Shown piece by piece: positions 1-11,876 of a stretch of 64,000 nucleotides of DNA (its first letter is position 1; each line of letters starts with the position of its first letter). The notes below the pieces were generated by a model. The model ran no database searches. It had not been told where the DNA came from and was given only the letters and a program-made list of their open reading frames with translations. The stretch comes from Cucumis sativus (lineage: Eukaryota; Streptophyta; Magnoliopsida; Cucurbitales; Cucurbitaceae): positions 25,237,498 to 25,301,497 of the forward strand of contig NC_026660.2 of NCBI RefSeq assembly GCF_000004075.3. The letters run 5' to 3'. The translations under genes were made by a program, and so were the position numbers.

Positions 1-1467
1 TTACTGTAACTTATTTTAGTGAATGTAAGTAGTAGGGATCAAGATTAATATTAAGAGGATTTATTTATTTATTTATCTTTTTGAGTACTAATCCGGCTGA
101 GTAGGGAATAAAATCTCTTACTTCCCAAGTCAATACTATATGTATAAAATTGAACTTGTTCCATTTTCAAACAAATATCTATTGAAGTAATTGACATTTA
201 CATAGATTATATTAATAATAGACATTTAGGTAGATGCTAAATTCTAAACCCTGCCGTATTTAAAAGGAATGAGTTTAGTTACTTGAAATTTTGGTGGAGT
301 GAAAAAGAAAGAGAAAAGATGAGCTCAATTATTGGGTTACAAGAAAGAAAATAACAATAGAAAAGAAAAGAAGAGATGTGAGATTGACAACAAAGATGGC
401 CAAGTGTTCAGTAGTACTTGGCATTAACTGCGGGCACACGTTTTACTGTTTTAGAACAAAAACACACGTCTAGTTGAGATAGACGGTACTCAAATCAAAT
501 TAGGATGATGGTGAACCATGTACATCACCGACATTAAAAAATAAATTTTTCTATAACATTACAATTTCTAAAAAGCTTTTGAGAATTCTAATGCTGTCCT
601 TCCTTACGTTCAAATTTAATGGTATTATTATGTGATTTTTTTTGTTTGTTGAGAAAACATAGTTCAGAAGCATTCCTTATTGAGAAACAAAGTAGAGCAT
701 CATGCTCAATCAAGTCACATGGGTGTTGTTAATAGAATCATACATTCTCTAATCTCATCTAAAATAACTCCAAAATGGAGTTCTATACAATTTTCATAAA
801 TGACCTTTACTAAAATCTAAGTATAGATTCTTTCTCAACATGACATCTCACCAACTATTTGGAGTCAAAATAGAAAGGTTAAAACCTCTGCACTCGTTTA
901 ATTATCCAAGTCAATATTCAATTTAATAAGATTGTTACATGATACAATTAAATTTGCTTTCATCAATCAACTAAGTTAATTTTAGATGGTACAGAACATG
1001 TTGGTTTCAAAAGTTTGCGTTCAAATACTTCCATTTGTTAGACACTTTTATTGACACATCTATGCAGTAAAGGAAAATTCATATATATATGTATATACAT
1101 CAGTAAAGAAGAAGGTTATATATATTGACGGTATTGCATTTCTTTGATAGGTTGCTTAAATGTTTGGTTTTTCAAAAGTTTTCTAAAAGTGACTGAAACA
1201 TTTTTTTCTTCTATTTGGGTACATTGCTCCCTTAAGGTCCTAAAATACTGTTTAAGCACATTTTAGCTCCCAACAACTCCAAATTACAAAATCTTAACCA
1301 TACAATAAAAGCTAAGAAATTAAACCCACGGATTGAAATTCATTGTATAAATCATAAACCACAGTTCTAAATGATTCAATTTGGTGTACTAGAAAGAGAG
1401 AGAGAGAGAGAGTCGCCATCTTTGGATAAGATAAAACTAAAATTTATTTAATTAGGGTAGCTTAGCC
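1..1467. other. Intergenic, 3' flank of first methylesterase gene
   Basis: AT-rich DNA with no reading frame I can support as a gene. A GA dinucleotide microsatellite lies at about 1394-1412, just past the stop codon of the minus-strand methylesterase gene. It probably falls in or near that gene's 3' UTR. Nothing else is recognisable. Confidence 0.6.
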
Positions 1468-3431
1468 TTAGGTAAGATGGGCGTAGTTGAGAGCAATGTG
1501 AAGGAGGCAGTGGAGAAGCTGAGAAGGCATGGAAAACATAGGCATGTGATCAGAGCCGTTGATTTGCATGACATGTTCAATCCCAGCGTTACATGCCATC
1601 CACTGTTGAAATTTCATAGGGATGGCTTTGTCTTCCGTACAAATTACATATACCTTTTTGACGGACCCATATTTTTGGTCTGAAAAATTGCTTGTATTTG
1701 ATAAGTCTTCGATGAACAGTGAACTGGGTCGCAGTAGAGTGAGGGCCAGAACTATTTCCTTTTAATTTGAGTAGTAATAATTAATAGTTATGAAATTATA
1801 TTGACACATGTTATATTTAATATTATTATCATTATTAATTGTTACGTGTTGAAAATTAATTATATTATAAAGAGACAAAAGAGAGTAAAATAAATAAAGA
1901 AGAGAAAGACCTGAGGAGAGGAGAGTTGGTATAGTTTTTTGGCTAAGAAATTTGGTCCGAAAAACATTGATGTTGATGGCTGAGCTTCAGTTCCATATGG
2001 AGCAAACTTCGTGTCTAGCCAAGCTTCCTTCGGTGTTTTCTCATTGTACTTGCATTCCACCCAGGCAACAGTTAACCATTTACATCAGTTTGATAATTAT
2101 TTTGTTTTTTTTTTTTAAATTAAAATTTTATTTTCTTACGATAATGGTTGACTTCGAACTTACCAAAATTTAGAAAACAAAATTAAGTTTTAAGAAACTA
2201 TGTTTTTTTTTTAGTTTTTCAATTTTTTTATTTGTTTTTCAAACCATAAAGAAAACTATTTTATACCACATTCATAGAAAATAGATAACAAAATAATGAA
2301 GTTGAAGGTGAAAGGATGGTGTATAACTTTAATTTTCAAGAATAAAAACAACCTTAGTTTTTTAAAATTGTACTTTGTGTTCTTTCATTTGTTTTCATTT
2401 TTAATGCAATAATTGAATTCCTAACTAAATAGAAAACAGATATCAAAATAAATTGTACTTTGTGTTCTTTCATTTGTTTTCATTTTTAATGCAATAATTG
2501 AATTCCTAACTAAATAGAAAATAGATAATGAATTTGAATGTGAAATGGTTGCCTATAACTTTAATTTTCAAGAATAAAAACAACTTTAGTTTTTGAAAAT
2601 TGTACTTTGTGTTCTTTCATTTGTTTTCACCTTAGCTTTAATGCAATAATTGAATTCCTAAATAAATTTTAAAAACAATACAATTTTTTTACTTTTCAAA
2701 ATCTATTTATGAATTTGGAATTGATTAAGAATTCATGCATTTCTAAATTTAATACAATAATCTAGAAGAGCTTCAAAGAATCATAGCTTTTTTTGTCTCT
2801 AAAATATAAAATCTGGTTAGCAAATATGTGAGAACATATACTACAAAAAATGTAATCAGATTATGCTAAATGTGTGGTCTAAATTACTTGAAATGAATTG
2901 ATCTTGTTTGAATATTAACTTAACAGCTGATTAATATGTTTCCTAACAGATTTTGAAATTGAAAACTAAAAGTTGAAAGACGTTATAAAAAATTGAAGAC
3001 TAATTAAAACATGAGTTTAGTCATACAAAACTTAAAATTTGGAAGGAAATAAAATTAAATAAAGGTACCTGAGTTAAGACATAGGAAGGTTTGTGTTGAG
3101 TATCAGGGACAAAGGCAGCCAAAAAAACAGAAACAGCTATCTTGTTTGAGTATTTCTCCATAGCCACGGCTAAGTTAAAACCGCCAAGGCTATGACCCAC
3201 CAATATCACCTTTTCATTTGGAGGAAGACCATCCAAGTACTTCAACAAAGGCTCAGAATACTCTTCCATGGAGTGCACGTTCTGGATCACCCTCTTGTCG
3301 ATGCCCGAGGCCGCCATGTCAAGCAGTGTGACGCGGTGGCCAGCAGCCTCCAGAAGTGGTTTAATCTTGAACCAACACCAAGCCCCATGGCAAGCTCCGT
3401 GAACGAGCACAAAATGCTTCTGCTGCTCCAT
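1468..3431 (-). CDS. Methylesterase A (SABP2/MES-like alpha/beta hydrolase)
   Basis: Three exons read on the minus strand: 3431-3069, 2048-1911 and 1758-1468, joined by phase-0 GT-AG introns, give 263 residues, the usual length for the plant MES family. The nucleophile elbow GHSLGG places Ser81, EDKAIP supplies Asp210, and GSDHMPM supplies His238. These are the same positions I know for tobacco SABP2. The oxyanion-hole motif HGACHGAW lies near the N-terminus. Family members hydrolyse methyl esters of salicylate, jasmonate or indole-3-acetate in the cytosol; which substrate applies here cannot be told. It is the most downstream of three tandem minus-strand MES genes. Intron 1 (about 1 kb) contains local repeats. 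No frameshift or stop is visible. The start is the first Met before HFVLVHG. The family call is firm and the substrate is unknown. Confidence 0.9.
2297..2670. repeat. Nested direct repeats in intron 1 of methylesterase A
   Basis: A unit beginning with 'aattgtactttgtgttct' starts at 2366, 2451 and 2598. The first two copies are tandem with an 85 bp period. The stretch before the first copy (from about 2297, 'tataactttaattttcaag') recurs before the third copy (from about 2529), so a larger unit of about 232 bp is also duplicated. The copies are close to identical, which indicates recent local duplication. No coding content is seen. Confidence 0.8.
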
Positions 3432-6325
3432 GAGAGGGAAATTTTAAACCAACCTTTGTATTGAAGGGAAAAGTGGTTCGTTGGTCGTTATTTAAGTCTT
3501 CGGGTTGCGCCTAATCGTAAGGGCAATAGTTAGTTGCAGTCCAACTTATTTTTATGAAGAGACGTAAATGCATGGGCCCTCTACACGTGCTTTTGGATAG
3601 AGATAGAAATGGCATCAAATCTAAAGATGAATATTTATTGTTTTGAAAGGGATTATTAATATTAATTAAAAGGATTAAATGAAATTAAATATTATTTTAT
3701 GTGTTTGTTTTAAGGTTTAAGGAGGGTGTTATATGATTTATGGGAGTTTGTGAATATGTGTATGTGTATGTAAATGATGAATGGAGAAATGGATTTGAGG
3801 GCTGAAAGGACTCGAATACGGACGATGCATTTTGTAAAGGGATTTGAGCACATTAGAGTGTTTTGAATAAGTCAGACTTTGTAAATGGACATATTCATTT
3901 TGGTAGGACCTTCCATTATTATTCCGTATTTACGTGGAACCTAAGTTAGTGACACCTAATTAATCTCATTTGGATCCAGTGGAAAAACGTTTTTCATAAA
4001 TTTTATTTTTTATTTAATTTTTTTTAATCAAAACTATTTCAAATAATTTCTCGAACACTTCAATTTTGTCAAAAATATCTTTTTTTAAAATAACCACTTG
4101 AAATTGTATTTATTTCAAACACAAGTTAAATTAAATACGGTAATTAGTCATGGTAGAGTATTGATTGTTCAATCAAATCAATTGAAAACCATTCATGCCA
4201 ACAAAAAATTTGTTTGTGTGAAATGTTTGGTGTGTTTGGCTGACCGAACATGGGTTTCTTTAATCATTGCTTCGCCCACCAGCTTTAAATGCTGGTAGAG
4301 TTAGTTGATATATTTTACCAATTCATTCCAATTCGATCTTTCATTTTTCAACGTTTTCAATGCTCCATTCATTACCATCATCGACAAGTATTTCTGTCAC
4401 TTTCTGGAAAGTGAGAACCAACTCCAACAACTACCGCTTTAACACGCCCAACTTTAGTGACCAACTTTGGGCTTTCAGATGACAACTTTGACAACCAATT
4501 CAGGGGCTCTATGTCTATCACTCTGATCACAACTTCCACAACCAATTCCAGGTCTAAAGAATCACTTCAATGACTACATTTGCAAAACAACTCCGACGAT
4601 TAATTAACGACGCCAACATCCATTTTTCGACGACAAATCTTGTGTTTTAACAACCACTTTCATTCAACCAACTATGACGACCAATTTCACTCTTTATTTT
4701 TTGTGCACGTTCAATACTTTATACATTCTATATGACTGTTGACTACTAAAGGGTGTTGTAGGATTGTTTATTATACAAATAATTGCATTTTGTCTATTTT
4801 AAGTAAAATAGCTAGTTGTATGTAAAATGAATTCATGTATCAAGCGAGTATTAAGAATTTGAAATTGGAATATTTCGTTTTTAAAATAAGCAAACTTATT
4901 GGTAAATGATGTGAATCATGTTGATCAAATTATAATTTTTTTTGAACAAGATACAATTATTATATTTGTAATTATTTCTATTTCTAACCTAATATATCCA
5001 ACTTATTAACTCCTCTCTTTAGCCCTAAATTACCTCCTAAATGTATTTTGAAATTTATTTACCAAATCAAATTTAAGCCTGAAATTAAAGGACAAAAAAT
5101 GTGTTTTCCTTTCTTTTTCATTTTCCTCATTTGATGAAACAAACAATAGAATAATTCACAAACCATCCATTTTTAAAAAGGTAATAAAGAACCCAATATC
5201 CTACAAAAGGAAAGAAAGAAAGTTTCATGTTTAATTTAGATTGGCCACTAAGTTCAAATTAGCTAATTTATTTAATTATTAAATGGAAGTGTTTAGAGAA
5301 CTAATTTTTTTTTGCTGAAATTTAGCTGGTATGGTTTTTGAAGATGTTGACTTTACAGTACTTTCCAAACAAAATATGTTTAAATCAAGGATTCCATTTT
5401 TCTAATGTGAAATTTATTCATTTTTCCGAAAAATAGGCCACATTTCAATGGTATTAAATTATTAATGTGGTTTTTTTTTTCTTGATGATTATGATTTGTC
5501 CTAAAACTTTCAAGAAAAAGTGTTTGAATTCAAAAATTAAATAAATAAACAAAATGGTTTCTTGAGAGATTTAAGGACCTGTACCATAATTGTGGATCAC
5601 GTGGATTTGTGACACTTCAAAGTCTTCAACCTTACGGGTTTCTCATTCTTTAATTGATTATTATAATTAAGAGTAACTATTAATCTGTCTTTGGAATTGA
5701 AAGGTTTTTAATTAACATTTAAATTTATATTGAATTGTATTTTCTAAATTTACTTAAGAATTTTAAATATCCACAATAATTTAACTCACCCTAAAACTTG
5801 TTTGAACAAATGCAAGTAATAATCATCCATAAATAAATAAATAAACAAAAACTAATGCTATTTCGAATGGATGTTTACGACAATTATGGTAGAGTTGAAC
5901 CAATTTGATAACGTTATTGTTTTATGTTTTTTATTTCCTACTTCTTGTTTTTTACTTTTTAAGGAAACAAAAAGAAAGAACATATTACAATCATCTCGTT
6001 AAATGTCTCAAACGACAATCAAGTGCTAAAAATGCAATTTAGAATATTTTTAGAAAAATACAGATTCGAAAAATTAGAAACAAAAATAGGAAACAAACTA
6101 ACTCTAATTTGAATAGCATTTTAGCACTTCTATCATTTCTCAAGAAACGAGGCTACCAATTGAGAAGTAGTTGATGATTTCATGGATTTTGAGTCCAATG
6201 CAAGCAAATTATAATATATTAAGGTATTACTAATTGTCACAGTAGTAGGTGGAAAAAAAAGACGAGAAGAAGAAGATGATGAGGGTGTGTCACACACACA
6301 CACACATATATATCTTACAGTATAT
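3432..6325. other. Intergenic between methylesterase genes A and B
   Basis: About 2.9 kb of AT-rich sequence between the start of MES-A and the stop of MES-B. It holds the promoter of MES-A, which is read leftward. I see no gene. The frame at 4098-4298 has no family character and lies in ordinary AT-rich sequence. Confidence 0.6.
3488..3497 (-). promoter_or_regulatory. Possible TATA box of methylesterase A
   Basis: On the minus strand this reads as a TTAAATAA-type box about 57-66 bp upstream of the MES-A ATG. MES-C has a similar TTTAAATAG box at a comparable distance, which mildly supports both. This is assignment by position only. Confidence 0.3.
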
Positions 6326-8181
6326 TTAAGCATATATTTTGGCTATATGGAGAAGGCATTGAGAAAGTTGTTGAGTCTTAGAGAACATAGGCATATGATC
6401 AGCTCCTTCAATCTCCATCACATTATGAATCCCACTGTTTTTTATCATCCATTCTTGGAATTGCTTTTTAAGTATCTTATCTTCACTGCATATTACATAA
6501 ACTTTGGTCACTTCTCCAAATTTCTCTTCTGAAAATTTCTTTGCTTTTGATAGATTCTCTTGAAACACCGAACTTGGTCTCACCAATGTCTTTGCAAGCT
6601 CTAAATCCTTTAAGTAATTTGTGTGTACATAAACAAAATCCCCTTTTAATAAAGTTAATTAAATAAATATAATATAAACAAAAAAAAAGTGTTAATTAAG
6701 GATCTCACCTCAATCGGAGATAAGTGATAGAGATAGGAAGATAAGAATTTGGGGCCGAAGAGTATTGAAGAGAAAGGCTGTGTTTGTGTGGTGATTCCAT
6801 TAGAACCAAACTCCACGTCTAACAACTCTTCTGTTTGGTTTTTATCCGAGTACTGCCATTACAGTTTATAATACAAATGTAATTACCTTCATCTTACTTC
6901 TCTAAATATCAATTTTGTCTCTATTTCATTCTTACAATTTGAAAATTCGTACATACATCTTTCATACCTTTCAATTTTGTATTTAATTATTTTTTAAAAT
7001 TTTTAAAATTGAATTTATATATGACTTTTCATTTTATATCTAATGAACTAATTTCAATATTTTGTTTACAACATTTTGTACATTTTTGGTAAGCTCTTCT
7101 CCAGTTGTCATTGTATTATTGTTTTATGGAATATGAATTTATTCAAAGTTGGAGTATGATTAGAGTAAAAAGCAAAAAGATATTTCAACTAGCTAGTTGA
7201 AATATTTATACGTGCATCCACTAATTTCTAATCATGTATCTTTCTTCAAAAGTAAAAAAAAGAATAAGATGTGTAAATTTTTTTACTAGTGGAACGTTAA
7301 TTTATAATTATTGATACAAAATTAAACATTTAAGAGTTTATAAAATTTAAAAGTGTTAATGCTTTTTAATTGCTAGGTTTATTTTACAAGATGGTTTGTG
7401 TGAAAAAAGAAAAAACACGTCATCTTTTTCTCTTCTTTAAAAAGGATCAAATAAAAGGTAAAAGTATCATGGTTATACACTTGGACTATACTTTTAGAAA
7501 TTAACAACGGTTAAGTATATAGTAAAATCGTTTTTTAAAATAAAATTTATTAATTATTGGTTTAGATTGATGTTGTCTATAAAAATACGTACCATCTAAA
7601 TTTATTTAAAATTGATTTGGCAAGGATATGATAGATTCAAAATTTTAATGTAGATAATAATATTTTAAAAAATTCTAAATGTCACTAAAAAATGATAAAA
7701 GTTTATATTTGCGTTGGTTTAAAAATGTTGATAATAATAAAATTAAAAAAGTAGTAAAATATTGAAAAGAAAAGAAAAGAGTTACCATGTCTAGAACGTA
7801 GGACGGTGGGTGTAGGGTATCGGGGACATAGGCGGTCAAGAACACGGCGGCCGCAATCTTATCGGGGTGGGTCTCCATGGCCAGGGCCACGCTTAGTCCG
7901 CCCAGGCTATGACCCACCAATATCACCTTTTCACCGCCACCGCCACCAACGACAACGCCATTCATCATTTCCAACAGTGGTTTTGAGTATTCCGAAAGCG
8001 TCCTTACTTCTTCAACGTCCCTCCTGTCTATTCCTGACGCTGCCATGTCCAGCGCCGTCACCCGGTGGCCGGCACTCTCAAGAAGTGGCTTGAGCTTGTA
8101 CCAGCACCACGCTCCGTGACACGCCCCATGTACCAATATGAAATGTTTCTTGATCTTCTTTTCCTTCTCCGCCATGGCCAC
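6326..8181 (-). CDS. Methylesterase B (SABP2/MES-like alpha/beta hydrolase)
   Basis: Exons 8181-7786, 6852-6709 and 6607-6326 on the minus strand join with phase-0 GT-AG introns to give 273 residues. The order of parts matches MES-A: oxyanion motif HGACHGAW, nucleophile elbow GHSLGG (Ser92), SED (Asp223) and GADHMPM (His251). It is about ten residues longer than MES-A because of an N-terminal MAMAEKEKK extension and a glycine-rich insert (VVVGGGGG) just before the strand leading to the nucleophile. A second Met two codons in could also be the start. Exon 1 is much richer in GC than the other exons. The expected role is cytosolic hydrolysis of a small methyl ester such as methyl salicylate or methyl jasmonate. 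The frame is intact throughout. Confidence 0.9.
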
Positions 8182-10621
8182 TGGATAATCTATCTTGTTT
8201 TGTGTGTGTGTATATAAATGTATTTAGTTTGTTTTGGGAAGAACAATGAAGAGATCGAGAGAGGGTGTGGTTTTTCTTTAATTTAAATTTTAAAAGTGTT
8301 GTGGTAGGGGAGTGGATTGGAATTCGGTATCTGCCTCCTCATTTGTTTATTTCATTAAATTTCATTCGTACTTGTATCATAAATATTTAAGTTAATTTCC
8401 CCCATAACAATTGAAAAATGGCAATACTTGGAGGGATGTATTATAACTTTCATCGTGAATGTCAACGTGAATTATATATTCATATCGGCAATCTTGATGA
8501 TTTAAAATAATGTTTAGGTATTTTTCTTCCTTAATTAACAATTAAACTATCAATTCTTTTCTTTTCTTTCATTTGGATCACAATTATAATTTGAAATTCT
8601 TTTAAACAACAACCAAATTTAGTTTATTATGTATTATAACTTTTCAATATTTCAACAACAAGATGTATTATAACTTTTAAATATTAAAATTTAGTTTAAT
8701 ACATAAAATTGTTAATGTTTTCGTAATAAAAGATTACTTTTGTTTAAAAACAATCTCATTTTCGAAAAATAATTACAATAAATAATACTTTTCGATAATG
8801 GTTCAGAAATAACAATATTTTAAAGTAATTGTAAACATAAATGTGATGATGACCTATAGGTGATGGATCTCAGGACTAATTCTATTTTTTAAAAAAATAT
8901 TTAATTTACATTGAGTCGATTATTTATGTTTCAAAATTATACAAATCCACTAGTAAACTTTATGAATAATTGAATGGTAAATAAATGAAGGAGATGATGT
9001 AGGCAATTATTGAAGATCCAAGTGCGCCTATATATGCTCAACTATTCCCAAGTCACCGTCATCCCAAATATATATACCCAACTAACCTAAAAGAACTTTT
9101 ACATGATATAATGAGTACGATCAACTATATTGGTGGGTTAAAGGTCTTTTACAAATGTGTCAAAGATATGTATTTCCTTTAATAACTATTTCTTTTCTTT
9201 TTAGCTAATATACTTTTCACATTGCTTCCAATATAATAATTAACCTTACATGACTTAATTAATTGAGTATGAACTTAATCTTCATTGTTGAGAACTTAAA
9301 TATAATCTCATTATCGTTATTTGTTAGAATTAGTAATTTAGACTTTATCATATAGTGCAAGATTATTAGATTTTATATGAATATCCAATGGATTTGCTTG
9401 TCTTGTCAAATGTCAATTATGAAAGTTGTATACACACAAGGCGCATTCTTGGACACTCACAAAGTTTTTGTAAGTGCACAAAGCACACTAACCACCTTTA
9501 CCTTTGACTTATTTCTTTGGTTTATTTAATTTACATTGTTTAAGACTTTTAAAAAATAGAAGAAAATTAAATTGACATTAAACAAATTTAAAAACAAAGA
9601 AATATGGAGAATATCAAGTTTAACCTAAATTAGTTGGATATTATCGCGTGAATCTCTAAACTTTGAATTAGTTGGATCTTAATAGAAAACAGTGATTAAA
9701 ATATCTTCATAAACTCATTAACTTTTCAATAAAATAAAGTTCATGTACACAAATTAACTGGCCAATAAATTGCCAAAAGTCACAAATTTCAAAATAAGAA
9801 TAGAAAAGAAAAGAAAAGAAAAGGCTCCATGTTATTTCCCTATAATTTAATTCATTTTATATCGTCATGCATATATATTTTAGTATGTCTTTTGGGGAAA
9901 CTTATCAATACAATATATGAACTCCCTTTTTCACGTAATTTCTTTTTCTTAGTGGATTGGCTGGCATTGGGCAATCACCTCCATTATTGTGCTTATCTTC
10001 ATATCAGTTTTGTCTTCACTTCAACTACTATTATTGCTTTGCTGTGCTTGAGTAGTGAAACTCTAACTTTACTTTCTTATTGTTATATTTTTTTCAATTT
10101 TTTTTTAATCTTTTTAGTTGTATGGAATAATCAAAGCTTAGTTCACAGATGCATGTACATAAGAATAAGAGTAAGAGGTTTGGTTCGCATCCTCCAGTCT
10201 AATTTATCTTAAAATATATAAATAAAAATAAATACATAAAATAAAATAAAAAGTTTCTTTAATGGTACATCAACTTTTATTATTTAAAGGAAATAATAGT
10301 CATTGATCAAAGAAACATCATCAATAGTGCCAAAGTGTTGGTTGTCATTCGCAAAGATCTTGATAATACAGTATTGTGCAACATTATTACTTATATAGAG
10401 CCACTCAGAAAGTAGCTTTTTAAAAATAATATTCCTTTGAAATGGTACTACTGAGGTTACGAATAGGTACAACACAACAACTTTAATTTATAAATATTTG
10501 CTTAGCAATTGAAATTTTTTTAAATTAATTTTTTGTGATAAATATATTGCTTGACCATCTTTAATTGGTAGGGAAGTTGTAATTAAAGGGACATTAATTC
10601 AGGGGCAGCTAGTTTAAGTCA
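8182..10621. other. Intergenic between methylesterase genes B and C
   Basis: About 2.4 kb of AT-rich DNA. A hydrophobic plus-strand frame at 9829-10212 and a minus-strand frame at 10284-10475 exist but have no recognisable domain, so I do not call them. The rest is featureless. Confidence 0.55.
8208..8220 (-). promoter_or_regulatory. Possible TATA box of methylesterase B
   Basis: The minus strand reads TTTATATAC followed by a CA run, about 30-35 bp before the annotated ATG. If used, transcription would begin at or just before the first ATG, which would favour the second Met (8175) as the start codon. Assignment by position only. Confidence 0.3.
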
Positions 10622-11807
10622 TTATTTACATTGATTTGTTGAATTAAAACTTTCAGTAACTTCAACCAAATGTTGATAAAGTTGTGTGGGTTTTGAGAGC
10701 ATAACCATATGGCCTCCTCCATAAATATATTTCACAGCTTTTGGTGGAAATTCTTCTATCATCAACCTTTGGAATTTCCCCTCCATAACGTCATCTCCTT
10801 CACAGAACACAAAAACCCGATTAACCGATCCAAATTTCGCTTCTGTTACAATGGATTCCTTAGATAAATCCTTAAAAAACATCTTGAATGGCCTCACCAG
10901 CAATTTTCCCAACTCCAGATCCTAAATAATCATAAAAGAAGAATCAAACATTAATTAAACTTAAAAGTTGTAAACCTTCAAAAGAAAAGATGTAGGGTAA
11001 CTTATCTAATCATGGTTTAATCATTCTTGTTTTTTTTTAAATCTAAAGACCAAAAAGATTAAATTTTTTGATATCCAACTAGCTAGAAGTCAAAGATTTA
11101 ATTCTCTTACCTAACAACAAGACAACACGTATGATTAAGAAAAAAAAACATCGAGTGAAGAAAGTTTAAGTTTAGTGAGAACTCACCTCCTGGGAACAAT
11201 TCGTATATAACTTTTGTCTCAAAAAGTTATGACCATAAACAACAGAAGTTGGCATTTCTGGATCATCGCCAAATTTAAATTCACAATCCATCAAAGTCTC
11301 CGCCGAAAGGCTCTTAAATAACTGTGAATTTAATCAAAATAACCATAAATTTAAAAAAAAAAAAAAAAAAAACTAAAAAACCAAAGCTCTTTTTTCAAAG
11401 AATTTTTTTAAAAAATAATTCATGTGTTGTATTTTTACCTTTTGCAATAAAGTAGCTGGAGAGTAAAGGAAGTGAGGCATATAAGCAGTAACAAAAACAG
11501 AAACAAGAATCCGATGTGAGAATTTTTCCATAGCCAAAGAGATTGCAAAGCCACCATAGCTATGTCCAACAAGAACCACTTTTTGTTGTAGAGGAAGACC
11601 TTCAATCAACTCCATCAACGGCTCAACATACTCCTCTATAGATGCGACGTTGTCCAACTTTTTCGGGTTGGTACCGGCGCTGGCAAGGTCAATGGCAGTA
11701 GCATGGTGGCCGGCCGAGCGGAGAAGGCTGAGAAGTTTGAACCAACACCAGGCACCATGGCCAGCCCCATGAACCAAAACAAAGTGAAGATTATTATTAT
11801 TCTTCAT
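10622..11807 (-). CDS. Methylesterase C (divergent MES/PNAE-like hydrolase)
   Basis: Exons 11807-11439, 11312-11187 and 10921-10622 on the minus strand give 264 residues with phase-0 introns, as in the two neighbouring MES genes. The nucleophile elbow is GHSYGG (Ser83), the acid lies in EGDD (Asp208), and the histidine is in GGGHMVML (His236). It differs from MES-A and MES-B: HGAGHGAW replaces [17 protein letters not shown] replaces DMAASGIDK, and the middle exon is shorter and lacks the WLDT-type lid motif, reading SLSAETLMDCEF instead. It therefore probably belongs to another MES subclade (MES10-like is a guess) and may use another substrate. The compact introns (126 and 265 bp) contrast with the 1 kb introns of the other two. 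The gene appears intact. Confidence 0.88.
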
Positions 11808-11866
11808 TGCTTGCTTTCTCTATCTCTGAAGTACTGTATGCTATTGCGATATGGTTGTTGAGTTAC

Positions 11867-11876
11867 CTATTTAAAG
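11867..11876 (-). promoter_or_regulatory. Possible TATA box of methylesterase C
   Basis: The minus strand reads TTTAAATAGG about 60 bp upstream of the ATG, a normal plant spacing. The leader between them is short and has no upstream ATG in frame. Confidence 0.4.

Noticed and set aside
9829-10212. 127-residue hydrophobic plus-strand frame
   Set aside because: AT-rich, no domain, no signal of codon selection; the hydrophobicity is what T-rich DNA gives by chance.
10284-10475. 63-residue minus-strand frame between methylesterases B and C
   Set aside because: No recognisable family and no partner exons with proper splice sites; could be a decayed fragment but cannot be supported.
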